From positions 1 through 64,000 of the forward strand of contig JBLWUQ010000002.1 of NCBI GenBank assembly GCA_048268845.1: DNA of 64,000 nucleotides. Direction: 5' to 3'. This DNA comes from Muriiphilus sp048268845 (GTDB lineage Bacteria; Pseudomonadota; Alphaproteobacteria; Rhodobacterales; Rhodobacteraceae). Below, piece by piece: positions 17,725-26,569 of the stretch; position 1 is the stretch's first letter, and every line of letters begins with the position of its first letter. The notes beneath the pieces were generated by a model. That model saw only the letters and a list, made by a program, of their open reading frames with translations. It was not told where the DNA came from and searched no databases. Position numbers and translations under genes: made by a program.

Positions 17725-20700
17725 CATTCTCGAAATTGTTCCGGCCGGCGCCGGATCAGGAAAAACTTACAAGATAAAATCCGATCTGATGGAGTTGCTC
17801 CGCAACGAAAAAGTCAAGCCGCATCGGATCATGGCTGTGACCTTTACTGAAGCCGCCGCCGGCGAACTGAAAGATCGAATTCGCAGCGCGCTGCTGGCCG
17901 ACGGAATGGTCAACGAGGCGATTGAGGTGGAGCGGGCCTATGTTTCGACAATTCACGGTCTGGGCCTTCGCATCCTGACGGAACATGCATTTGCTGCCGG
18001 AAGTTCACCAAGACCGCGCCACCTCAGCGATGCCGAGCGCGACCTGCTGATCCGTCAGGAGTTGGCACACTGCGAGGCACTCGATCCGATCAAGGCCGAT
18101 CTGCAGCGATACGGATATATCGGCAATTCCTGGGCCGGCGGAACCGCGGAGGATGCCTTCCGCTCGACCGTCTTTCGCACCATCGACCTCCTGCGGGGGT
18201 TGGGCGATGGTGGCGCGGACCCAGAATTGGCCGACGAAGCCGTGGCGACCCTGCGGGCAGGTTATGGCGAGGTCGTGTCCGATCCCGCTCCGTTGCGCAC
18301 CCGCCTCCAGGTGGCTGCGGCGACGCTCCTTGATGAATTTCCGGATGGTGGCATACCCTTCGCAGGCGACAGTAACGCTGCGCAGACAGACTTTCGTGAC
18401 CAGCTTCGTGCGCTGCGCGCCGCGCGTGACGGGCGCGATCTCGATCGTGACTGGAAACTCTGGACCTCGCTGTCCGAACTACGAACCAAAGCGCGCGGCA
18501 TGGCGATCCCCGAGCGGTTCAAAGCGGCGTCAGAAGAGGTCATCGCTGCTGCTGGAGAGATCGCCCGTCACCCGGGGCCGCTGGACGATGCTTGTGCGAA
18601 TCTCCGGGGCCTTATCGCCGGGGCCCAAGCCATTATGTCGGGCTATTCTGAGAAGAAGCGGAAGGCAGGCGTGATCGACTTCTCCGACATGGTTGTGGAG
18701 GCCGAAAGGTTGTTGCGCACGAAGCCGGCGATCCTCGAGGCGATAATCGCTGATATCGACTGCGTGATCGTCGATGAGTTCCAGGACACGAACCCGGTTC
18801 AGTTCGCACTGCTCTGGCGCATTGCGCAGGCTGCGCCGCGCACTCTGCTGGTGGGGGACACCAAGCAGTCGATCATGGGTTTTCAGGGGGCCGATCCCCG
18901 TCTGACCGAAGCGCTCGTGAGCCAGTTTTCTGAAAATGCCAAACCACTCGCACACAATTGGCGTAGCGATCCGCGGCTGATGCACTTCGTGAATGAACTG
19001 AGCGGGCACATGTTTGGAAAGGGATATGACCGCCTTGAGCCTAAGCGGCCAGAAACAGGGAAAACATTCCTCGAGTTCGTGCGCATCCCGCAGGGACGGC
19101 GGTCGCGCGCGCCAAACGCTCGTCCGGAGCAGCACATCGCGGCACGGGTGAAAGCGATACTCGATGAGGGCACCATCATCGCGGATCGCCATGGTGCACT
19201 CGATAATCCTGACATGCGCCCGGCGCGCCCCGGTGACGTCGCCATTCTGTGCCAGACCCATGCCCAGGCGGCCCGTTATGCCGACCGGCTGCAGGAACTG
19301 GGCGTGCCGGTGCGCATCAACCGCCAAGGCTGGCTGGCTTCACCGCCCGTCGTCGCCGCCTTGAACGCGCTGGCATTCATCGCCGACCCGACTGACACCC
19401 ATGCCGCACTCTGCCTGCTCACCCTTGGGCCACGGGCGATGACGTTGCAGGATGCCATGACCGCCCTTTCGGAAGGGGTTCTACTTGCGGCGAACGAACT
19501 TGCGCCGTTGGTCAAACTGGCAGAGTCGGTCCGGGCGACGCCTCTGTCGGCCCTGGTGTCTCAGGTGATTGCGCAGGCCGGATTGCGCGATTGGGCCGAC
19601 AGTCTTCCGGATGCGGTGCAGATGCGGGCCGACCTGCTCAAGCTGGAAAGCGAGGTCGTGGAATTTGAACGCGCCCATCGTGACATGAAGGCAGCCGCCG
19701 GCTTCTATGGCCAAAGCGCCCACGTGTTCCTCGGCTGGCTGCGTTCACGGGTCGATGAACGCGATTTCAATCGCCACCCGGACCCGGGTTCCGGGTTCGT
19801 CGAAGGCGTCGAAATCGTGACATGGCACGCTTCGAAAGGGCGTGAGTGGAATATCGTATTTGTGGTTGGCTTCGATACGCCAATTGGCGAGAAACCCGGC
19901 ACGATGCGGGCGGAGTTCGCCGATTTCACCGACCTCGACAACGTCCTGAGCAAGGCGGTCCTGCGGTTCACCCCGGCGCTGCCGATGAAGGAGAAACGGG
20001 ATATCTTCATCGAGCTGCGACGGTCTTCGGCCGAAGCCGATGCGCGGCGGTTGCTCTATGTCGCCCTCACGCGGGCACGCGACCGGCTTGTGCTGGAGTG
20101 GCCGGACTTCAAGTTGAAGAAAGTCTCGGATGGGCCGGGTCCTGCCAACTACGCGGAGGTTCTGGTTCGGGAATGCGGACTCGAGCTCCAAGCCGGGCAG
20201 GCGCGCGTCGGAGAGTACACCTATCCGGCGCGGGTGTTGCAATGCACGGATGAGCCATCGGCGGAATTCGATGTGCAAGCTGAGACGACCGGAGATTCGA
20301 TGATCGGGTTTGGCGAATACCGAAGCGCGCCCGCTGTCATGAAAACGCCGTGGCGCACCCGTCCGTCACAACTGACGATTCCGGGTGGGCGGGCAATTGG
20401 AACCGTCCACCATGTCGACCTCGGTGCGCCGGTCGTCGCGGAGTCGGACGCGTTCGATCAGGCCGATCTGCGGGGCACGGCCTGGCACCTTGCGTTCCGC
20501 ACGGCGGTCGTCCGGCCGGAGTTGCTGACCGAAGCGAGGCTCGCAATAAGGATCGACGCCGATGTGGTCAATGCGATCGCAGCACAGGCAAAAGCGTTGA
20601 CAACCTGGCTGTCAGGGATGGGGTACGACAGGTTCCATTGCGAATTGCCGCTGCAGCTGGAGGAGTGTTCGGGCGCACAGACCAACGCAACTATAGATCT

Positions 20701-20902
20701 CCTGGCAGAAGGACCAAATGGGTTGCTGATCGTGGATCACAAATCCGGGACACCGGCGGACCTAGTGGCCGGGTTTGCTTCATACCGCCCGCAACTGGCT
20801 GCCTACGCCGAGTTGGTCGCGAAGTTGATTCCGGGCAAACCCGCCCGAGGAATGGCGATCAACTGGATGCGTGCGGGAAAGATAGTTTGGGAAAAACTAT
20901 GA
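17717..20902 (+). CDS. AddA/RecB-like UvrD-family helicase with C-terminal PD-(D/E)XK nuclease
   Basis: This 1,061-residue superfamily 1A helicase-nuclease should unwind and degrade DNA from double-strand ends. Motifs in order: Walker A GAGSGKT at 11-17; motif II VIVDEFQDTN with D353-E354; motif III VGDTKQSIMGFQGAD; motif IV AHNWRSDPRL; motif V WHASKGREWNIVFVVGFD; and motif VI LLYVALTRARDRLVLEW. The C-terminal nuclease has NATIDLL (D994) and LLIVDHKSG (D1007, K1009). The true ATG is at 17717, overlapping the end of the AddB-like gene, with GAGGAGG upstream. The overlapping arrangement matches a two-subunit machine. The mobile-element neighbourhood suggests a defence or plasmid/phage-processing role, but this is not proven. 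Confidence 0.85.
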   Translation: MTSILEIVPAGAGSGKTYKIKSDLMELLRNEKVKPHRIMAVTFTEAAAGELKDRIRSALLADGMVNEAIEVERAYVSTIHGLGLRILTEHAFAAGSSPRPRHLSDAERDLLIRQELAHCEALDPIKADLQRYGYIGNSWAGGTAEDAFRSTVFRTIDLLRGLGDGGADPELADEAVATLRAGYGEVVSDPAPLRTRLQVAAATLLDEFPDGGIPFAGDSNAAQTDFRDQLRALRAARDGRDLDRDWKLWTSLSELRTKARGMAIPERFKAASEEVIAAAGEIARHPGPLDDACANLRGLIAGAQAIMSGYSEKKRKAGVIDFSDMVVEAERLLRTKPAILEAIIADIDCVIVDEFQDTNPVQFALLWRIAQAAPRTLLVGDTKQSIMGFQGADPRLTEALVSQFSENAKPLAHNWRSDPRLMHFVNELSGHMFGKGYDRLEPKRPETGKTFLEFVRIPQGRRSRAPNARPEQHIAARVKAILDEGTIIADRHGALDNPDMRPARPGDVAILCQTHAQAARYADRLQELGVPVRINRQGWLASPPVVAALNALAFIADPTDTHAALCLLTLGPRAMTLQDAMTALSEGVLLAANELAPLVKLAESVRATPLSALVSQVIAQAGLRDWADSLPDAVQMRADLLKLESEVVEFERAHRDMKAAAGFYGQSAHVFLGWLRSRVDERDFNRHPDPGSGFVEGVEIVTWHASKGREWNIVFVVGFDTPIGEKPGTMRAEFADFTDLDNVLSKAVLRFTPALPMKEKRDIFIELRRSSAEADARRLLYVALTRARDRLVLEWPDFKLKKVSDGPGPANYAEVLVRECGLELQAGQARVGEYTYPARVLQCTDEPSAEFDVQAETTGDSMIGFGEYRSAPAVMKTPWRTRPSQLTIPGGRAIGTVHHVDLGAPVVAESDAFDQADLRGTAWHLAFRTAVVRPELLTEARLAIRIDADVVNAIAAQAKALTTWLSGMGYDRFHCELPLQLEECSGAQTNATIDLLAEGPNGLLIVDHKSGTPADLVAGFASYRPQLAAYAELVAKLIPGKPARGMAINWMRAGKIVWEKL

Positions 20903-21368
20903 GGTGCAGTTTTTTGCTACCGCGAAAGAACGTTAATGATGCCAAGCGGCGGGCCGGGCGATGACGGCACAATGGGGTATCCTTCGCCCAGATGATCTTC
21001 CTTCGTCGCGACGTCTGCAATCGCTCGGGCTGAACGGCATCGGATTGCCCTTTCAATGTTGATGTCTGATGCTCTGTGGTGTGCGCTTGAATACGTCCGC
21101 CTTGGCGATCGACCCCGCCTGAATCCGTTCCCGACGTGAACCTCGCACGGACCAGCGAGCAGATCAGCCCGCGAAAGAATGAAAACCGAGCGTGGCGGGT
21201 TCAGAATTGCAAATGCCCGGGCGCACCAGGTTGCAAGCTGCCGGCCACCATCTTGGATCACGCCACACGAGGCGCTGCGTGCCCACTCGAGCGGCAAAAA
21301 CGAGGTGCCCTACCGTTGGCGGTTCCACACGCTCGGAATCCTCCTGCAGTGTTTCCGGAACTGATCTG
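20903..21368. other. About 465 bases between convergent operons, no gene recognised
   Basis: This separates the rightward helicase gene from the leftward alcohol dehydrogenase gene. No coherent protein or strong terminator hairpin with a T run was seen. It marks the right edge of the accessory block. Confidence 0.5.
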
Positions 21369-22529
21369 TCACAGGCAGTCCTGGAACAGCTTTCGGGTGT
21401 TTTCTCTGGTCATCACGACCGGGTTGCCGCCGCATGACGGGTCCGCCAGTGCCATTTCGGTCAACATGTCCAGTTGGTCCTCGGTGACGCCAAGGGCAGA
21501 AAGGCTTGCGGGGATTTCGAACGCGGTGCGCATCTCGAGAACCTGCTCGAAGAACCCGTCAAAGCCGTTCCGGATGCCCAGATAATCGGCCGCCCTGCCG
21601 ATGTCGTTCTCGATCTTCGCGCGGTTGAAGGTCAATACCATTGGCATCACGACCGCGTTGGTGGTGCCGTGATGGCTGCCATAGACGGCGCCGACCGGGT
21701 GGCTCAGCGAATGGATCGCCCCCAGCCCCTTCTGGAACGCCACCGCGCCCATTGCCGCGGCCGACATCATGTTGGCACGCGCCACGAGGTTGCCGCCGTC
21801 GGCATAGACCAGCGGCAGGTTCTCGATCACCAGCCGCATGCCTTCCAGCGCGATGCCCTGGCTCATCGGATGATAGAACGGCGCGCAATAGGCCTCGAGG
21901 CAATGGGCGAAGGCATCCATGCCGGTGCCGGCGGTGATGAAGCGCGGCATGCCGACCGTCAGTTCCGGGTCGCAGATGGTGACGGTGGGCAGGAGTTTGG
22001 GGTGGAAGATGATCTTCTTCACATGAGTCTGGCTGTTGGTCAGCACGCCCGCGCGACCGACCTCGGACCCCGTTCCGGCGGTGGTCGGCACCGCAATGAT
22101 CGGCGCGATCGCGGCGGCATCGGCGCGCGTCCACCAGTCGCCCACGTCCTCGAAATCCCAGACCGGACGGGTCTGCCCTGCCATGAAGGCGATGAGCTTG
22201 CCCAGATCGAGCGCCGAGCCACCCCCGAAAGCGATGACGCCATCGTGGCCGCCCGCCTTGAAGACCTTGATCCCGGCGGCAAGGTTCACCTCGTTCGGGT
22301 TTGGATCGACCTCGGAAAACACCGCTCGGCCAAGACCGGCGGTGTCGAGGATATCGAGCGCGCCGGCGGTGATCGGCAGGCTGGAAAGCGCCTTGTCCGT
22401 GACCAGAAGCGGGCGTTTCATCCCTGCCGCGGCGCAGGCTTCGGGCAGTTCGGCGACCCTGCCGGCACCAAAGCGGATGGCGGTCGGGTAGGACCAGTTC
22501 ACATGTGGAACCTTGGTTGCGTCGGTCAT
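21369..22529 (-). CDS. Iron-containing alcohol dehydrogenase
   Basis: This is an NAD(P)-dependent group III alcohol dehydrogenase of 386 residues. Family features seen are the nucleotide-binding GGGSALDLGKLIA, the PTTAGTGSEV loop, and metal-ligand positions in GTGMDAFAHCLEAY and the later HSLSHPVGAVYGSHHGTTNA. It should interconvert an alcohol and an aldehyde in the cytoplasm. Its start codon overlaps the stop of the upstream aldehyde dehydrogenase (ATGA at 22526-22529), so the two are translationally coupled and probably consecutive steps: alcohol to aldehyde to acid. In this operon the likely substrate is a gamma-glutamylated amino alcohol, inferred from the glutamine-synthetase-like ligase upstream. 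Confidence 0.9.
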   Translation of the reverse strand: MTDATKVPHVNWSYPTAIRFGAGRVAELPEACAAAGMKRPLLVTDKALSSLPITAGALDILDTAGLGRAVFSEVDPNPNEVNLAAGIKVFKAGGHDGVIAFGGGSALDLGKLIAFMAGQTRPVWDFEDVGDWWTRADAAAIAPIIAVPTTAGTGSEVGRAGVLTNSQTHVKKIIFHPKLLPTVTICDPELTVGMPRFITAGTGMDAFAHCLEAYCAPFYHPMSQGIALEGMRLVIENLPLVYADGGNLVARANMMSAAAMGAVAFQKGLGAIHSLSHPVGAVYGSHHGTTNAVVMPMVLTFNRAKIENDIGRAADYLGIRNGFDGFFEQVLEMRTAFEIPASLSALGVTEDQLDMLTEMALADPSCGGNPVVMTRENTRKLFQDCL

Positions 22530-23911
22530 GTTTTCACCTTGCGAAAGTGGTACGAGCGCGGTCTTGTCACCGCTTGAAAACCCAGAGGAGACAGCGCCGC
22601 GCCGCGGCCGGTGTCCTTGCAGCCGGTCCAGCACACCGCCGGATCGAGGTAATCGGCGCGGTTGAGGAACACGGTGCCGGTGTCGATCTTCTTGCCCACC
22701 GCATAGGCGCGCTCCGGGTCCGCGGTCCAGATCGAGGCGGTCAGGCCGTAGGGGGAATCGTTCATCAGCTGCAGTGCCTCGGCGTCGCTCTTGACCGGCA
22801 TGATGCCGACCACGGGGCCGAAGCTTTCATCCTTCATCACCCGCATCGAGTGATCGACATTGACCAGAACCTGCGGCATCAGATAGGTGCCGCCATCGTC
22901 CTCGGGGAAGTTCTGCTTTTCGATCAGCGGCTTGGCGCCGGATTTCACGGCGTCTGCGGTCTGTTCGCGGACCAGTTGCGCAAAGCGCCGGTTCGCCATC
23001 GGACCAAGCGTGGTCTCGGGCTCGAACGGGTTGCCGAGCTTGAGATTGTTCACCCAGTCCACGGATTTCTGCACGAAATCATCGTAGAGCGACTCGTGGA
23101 CATAGATCCGCTCGATCCCGCAGCAGCATTGCCCGGCATTGAACATCGCGCCGTCCATCAGCACATCGACGGCCCAGTCGACATCGGCATCCTGCATCAC
23201 ATAGCCGGGGTCCTTGCCGCCAAGTTCCAGCCCAAGCGCGGTAAAGGTGCCGGCCGCCGCCTTCTCGATGGCCTTGCCGCCACCGACCGAGCCGGTGAAG
23301 TTGACAAAGCCGAAGCTTCGTTCGCCGATCAGCGCCTCGGTGGTGGCATGGTCCAGCACGAGGTTCTGGAACACCGCCTCGGGCACGCCGGCGCCGTGCA
23401 AGGCCTCGGCGATGCGCTCGCCGACCAGAAGCGTCTGGCTGGCATGTTTCAGGATCACCGAGTTGCCCGCCATCAGCGCCGGAACCACGGTATTCATCGC
23501 CGTCATGTAGGGGTAGTTCCACGGCGCGATGACGAAGACGACACCCTGCGGCGCCCATTCGATGCGGCGCTCGAAGCGGTCCGAGGCTTCGGCCACCATC
23601 GGCGCCAGCGCCGATTCGGCGATGCCGGCCATATAGTTGGCGCGCTCGTTCAAACCGCCGAATTCGCCGCCATAGCGGGTCGGGCGGCCCATCTGCCAGG
23701 CCAGTTCCTCGACGATCCGCACCTTGTCGTCGTTCAGCGCCGCGACGCCCGCCATCACCCGCGCGATGCGGTCCGACAGCGCAAGCGCCGCCCATTCGGC
23801 CTGCGCGGCGCGCGCGCTGGCAACGGCGGTGCGGGCGGCGGTGTGCGACAGCACCGGACGCTCGGCATAGACCTCACCGTTGACCGGCGAGATGAGTTTG
23901 ATGTTGGTCAT
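22526..23911 (-). CDS. NAD(P)-dependent aldehyde dehydrogenase
   Basis: This 461-residue ALDH-superfamily enzyme has APWNYPYMTAMN near the cofactor site, the general-base region LELGGKDP and the catalytic Cys in FNAGQCCCGIERIY. GGAGGG sits directly before the ATG. It oxidises an aldehyde to the acid. Gene order suggests it acts after the iron alcohol dehydrogenase it is coupled to, on an aldehyde derived from a gamma-glutamylated substrate. A gap of about 150 bases separates it from the ligase gene upstream; the operon direction continues unbroken. The subfamily cannot be set precisely by eye. Confidence 0.9.
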   Translation of the reverse strand: MTNIKLISPVNGEVYAERPVLSHTAARTAVASARAAQAEWAALALSDRIARVMAGVAALNDDKVRIVEELAWQMGRPTRYGGEFGGLNERANYMAGIAESALAPMVAEASDRFERRIEWAPQGVVFVIAPWNYPYMTAMNTVVPALMAGNSVILKHASQTLLVGERIAEALHGAGVPEAVFQNLVLDHATTEALIGERSFGFVNFTGSVGGGKAIEKAAAGTFTALGLELGGKDPGYVMQDADVDWAVDVLMDGAMFNAGQCCCGIERIYVHESLYDDFVQKSVDWVNNLKLGNPFEPETTLGPMANRRFAQLVREQTADAVKSGAKPLIEKQNFPEDDGGTYLMPQVLVNVDHSMRVMKDESFGPVVGIMPVKSDAEALQLMNDSPYGLTASIWTADPERAYAVGKKIDTGTVFLNRADYLDPAVCWTGCKDTGRGAALSPLGFQAVTRPRSYHFRKVKT

Positions 23912-24061
23912 GGTCCCTCCTTGCCGCCCTCGGGTCGGCCGAAATCTCTTCGGGTGCCGTGCAGCCTGTGCAGCGGCTGGCCCGATACCCCTCTCATATC
24001 TGCGCTGCCCCGTGCACCGCCAGTGCTGCCCGCATGGCGCGCACCGGTGGGCGGCGTTACG

Positions 24062-25426
24062 TCACGCCCGCTCAAAGCCGCGTTTCACGTCCCAGTCGGT
24101 GACGCTGCGGTTACATTCCTCAACCTCCCAAAGTGCTGCGCGGGTGTAGTGGTCAACCACATCGTCACCCATCGCCGCGCGCAGCATCTGCGAGCCGGAC
24201 AGCGCCACGGCGGCCTCGGCCAGCGTCTTGGGGATCTCGCGCACACCTTCACTGTGATAGGTGTCGCCGGTCATCTCGGGCTCCAGCTCCAGCCCGCGCT
24301 CGATACCGTCGAGCCCGGCGGCAAGCTGCCCCGCCATTGCCAGATAGGGGTTGAGGTCGGCGCCGCCCACCCGGCATTCGATGCGGATGGCCTTGGTGCC
24401 CGCGCCACAGACCCGGTAGCCGGCGGTGCGGTTGTCGTTCGACCAGACCGCCTTGGTCGGCGCGAACAGCCCGACGCAGAACCGCTTGTAGCTGTTGACG
24501 TAGGGCGCGAGGAAATACGTCGTCGCCTCGGCGTTCTGCAAGAGACCGGCGACATAGCTGCGCATCAGCGCCGACATCCCTTGCGGTGCATCCTTGTCGA
24601 GGAAAGCCGGCGTCTTGCCCTGCCAGAGCGACTGGTGGACATGCGAGGAAGACCCGGCCTTGCCGGTCTTGTATTTCGCCATGAAACACGCCGAAACCCC
24701 GTGCGAATGGGCGATTTCCTTGATGCCGTTCTTGACGATCACATGCATGTCCGCCGTATCCAGCGCATCGGAATACTTGACGTTGACCTCTTCCTGCCCC
24801 GCCTCGGCCTCGCCCTTCGAGCACTCGATCGGGATGCCGGCACCGTATAGCCCGTTGCGGATCGCCCGCATCACGCCTTCTTCCTTGGTGGTGCCGAGGA
24901 TCGAATAGTCGATGTTGTAGCGGCTGAGCGGCTGCAACCCGGCATAGCCACGGTCGAACAGCGTGTCGTAGGACTCCGAAAACAGGAAGAACTCCAGTTC
25001 CGTCGCCATGAGGGCGTCATAGCCCAGGGCCTTGGCCCGCGCGATCTGCCGTTTCAGCACGGCGCGCGGGCTGTGCGGCACTTCTGCATGGGTGTCGTGG
25101 TCAAGCACGTCGCACATCACCATCGCGGTGCCAGGCAGCCAGGGCACCAGCCGAAGTGTCGCCATATCCGGCTTGTGCACATAATCGCCATAGCCAGCCG
25201 CCCAGGAGGTCGCCTTGTAGCCCTGAACGGTGGTCATCTCGAGGTCGGTGGCCAGCAGATAGTTGCAGCCATGGGTTTCCACATGGCCACCGTCGACGAA
25301 ATGCCGGGCGTGAAACCGCTTGCCGGCCAGCCGGCCCTGCATGTCGGCGAAGACGGTCAGAACGGTGTCGATCTCGCCCTGGTCGACGGCTGTCTTCAGC
25401 GCCTCGAAGGTCAGGTTGGCAGGCAT
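24062..25426 (-). CDS. Glutamine-synthetase-family gamma-glutamyl-amine ligase
   Basis: This 454-residue member of the GS type I fold has the beta-grasp N-terminus (VFADMQGRLAGKRFHARHFV) and the catalytic domain signatures ATELEFFLFSE, SKGEAEAGQEEVN, GSSSHVHQSLW and NPYLAMAGQLAAGLDGIE. Relatives such as PuuA, IpuC and GlnA4-type proteins attach glutamate to amines rather than ammonia. Placement inside a transport and oxidation operon, with no nitrogen-regulation genes, argues for that catabolic role here. The start at 25426 has GGAG about nine bases upstream; two upstream in-frame ATGs lack one. The predicted reaction is amine or amino alcohol plus glutamate plus ATP to a gamma-glutamylamide. 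The specific amine is unknown. Confidence 0.85.
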   Translation of the reverse strand: MPANLTFEALKTAVDQGEIDTVLTVFADMQGRLAGKRFHARHFVDGGHVETHGCNYLLATDLEMTTVQGYKATSWAAGYGDYVHKPDMATLRLVPWLPGTAMVMCDVLDHDTHAEVPHSPRAVLKRQIARAKALGYDALMATELEFFLFSESYDTLFDRGYAGLQPLSRYNIDYSILGTTKEEGVMRAIRNGLYGAGIPIECSKGEAEAGQEEVNVKYSDALDTADMHVIVKNGIKEIAHSHGVSACFMAKYKTGKAGSSSHVHQSLWQGKTPAFLDKDAPQGMSALMRSYVAGLLQNAEATTYFLAPYVNSYKRFCVGLFAPTKAVWSNDNRTAGYRVCGAGTKAIRIECRVGGADLNPYLAMAGQLAAGLDGIERGLELEPEMTGDTYHSEGVREIPKTLAEAAVALSGSQMLRAAMGDDVVDHYTRAALWEVEECNRSVTDWDVKRGFERA

Positions 25427-25448
25427 GTCAGTCCACTCCATCATTTGA

Positions 25449-25472
25449 GGCGCGGCCACACGGGGCCGCGCC
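25449..25472 (-). promoter_or_regulatory. Intercistronic hairpin after dctP
   Basis: GGCGCGGCC (25449-25457) and GGCCGCGCC (25464-25472) form a perfect 9-bp stem with a 6-base loop in the gap between the dctP stop and the ligase start. There is no T run. It may protect the abundant dctP message or lower downstream transcription. Confidence 0.65.
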
Positions 25473-25493
25473 CTTCGGTCATCATGATAGGGC

Positions 25494-26525
25494 TCAGCTC
25501 CGGTAGGGGAAGCCGGCCTTTGTCATCGTTTCATTATACTTCTTGAAGATGCCGACCACCTTGGCCTTGGTCTCGCTCTCGGAGGCGATTTCATCCCAGA
25601 ACGCCATGGCAGCGGCCTCGACCTGCTTCCATTCCGCATCGGGGATCGTGGTCAGTTGCAGTTTCGGCCCATTGACCCGAAGATCGGCTTCGCCCGCCCA
25701 ATACCAGCGCTGCCGGTAAAGGTGCGACGAGTCGAAGGCCAGTTGCAGCATCGCCTGCAGATGCGGCGGCACTTCGTTCCAGCGGTCCATGTTGGCGAAG
25801 AAATGGCCGATCCAGGCGCCGGAAATCGGGTTGGTGAGGTAGTAGCTGGTCACATCGGCCCAGCCCACCGTGTAATCCTCGGTGATCCCCGACCAGGCAA
25901 CACCGTCCAGCTCGCCGGTCTGCAGCGCCACCTGCACGTCCTCATAGGGGATCGTCACCGGCACCACGCCAAACTGCGCCAGGAAACGACCGGCGGTCGG
26001 GAAGGTGTAGATCCGCTTGCCGTTCAGGTCCGCCAGGCTGTTGATCGGCTCGCGCGTGGCGAAGTTGCACGGGTCCCAGGAACCGGCCGAGATGTGCTTG
26101 ACGCCGACCTTGGCGTATTCCTCCTTCCAGATCTCATCCAGCCCGTAGTTGTGAAACAGCGCCGGCACGTCGAGCGAATAGCGCAGGGCCAGCGGGAAGT
26201 AGCCGCCGAACACCGTCACTTCGGTGGGCGAGGCCATCGAGTCGTCATCCGACTGCACCGCGTCGATGGTGCCCTTCTGCATGGCGCGAAACAGCTCTCC
26301 GGTCGGCACCAGCTGGTCGGCATAGTAGAGTTCGATCTCCATCTGGCCGTTGGCGGCGATGTTGAAGGCGTCGATCGCGGGTTTCGCCACATGCTCGCCC
26401 AGTGCGGCACCGGCATAGGTCTGCATCCGCCACTTGATCGGTGCCTGGGCCAGAACGGCCGGGGCAGCGAGCACGCCGGGCACAACGGCTGCGCCGCCGG
26501 CGAGGAACTTGCGTCTGGTTGTCAT
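25494..26525 (-). CDS. dctP: TRAP transporter periplasmic solute-binding protein (DctP/DctB family)
   Basis: This 343-residue extracytoplasmic receptor starts with a twin-arginine-like signal MTTRRKFLAGGAAVVPGVL and a cleavage region APAVLAQA. The mature part has TRAP-SBP features: FNIAANGQMEIELYYADQLV, then FRAMQKGTIDAVQ and a central EPINSLADLNGKRIYTFPT block with the conserved Arg/Asn region. It binds the substrate in the periplasm and delivers it to DctQM. A GGAGAAAG ribosome-binding site precedes the ATG at 26525. It is the third TRAP gene in the transcript (dctQ, dctM, dctP), followed by a hairpin and the ligase. The ligand is probably an amine or amino alcohol, judging from the neighbours. 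Confidence 0.92.
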   Translation of the reverse strand: MTTRRKFLAGGAAVVPGVLAAPAVLAQAPIKWRMQTYAGAALGEHVAKPAIDAFNIAANGQMEIELYYADQLVPTGELFRAMQKGTIDAVQSDDDSMASPTEVTVFGGYFPLALRYSLDVPALFHNYGLDEIWKEEYAKVGVKHISAGSWDPCNFATREPINSLADLNGKRIYTFPTAGRFLAQFGVVPVTIPYEDVQVALQTGELDGVAWSGITEDYTVGWADVTSYYLTNPISGAWIGHFFANMDRWNEVPPHLQAMLQLAFDSSHLYRQRWYWAGEADLRVNGPKLQLTTIPDAEWKQVEAAAMAFWDEIASESETKAKVVGIFKKYNETMTKAGFPYRS

Positions 26526-26569
26526 TTCTCTTTCTCCTTTGTTGGAAGTCATCTGCGCCCCATTCGGGG

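Noticed and set aside
22505..24850. A 781-codon open frame antisense to the aldehyde dehydrogenase and ligase genes
   Set aside because: It spans two real genes on the opposite strand and lacks coherent protein character.
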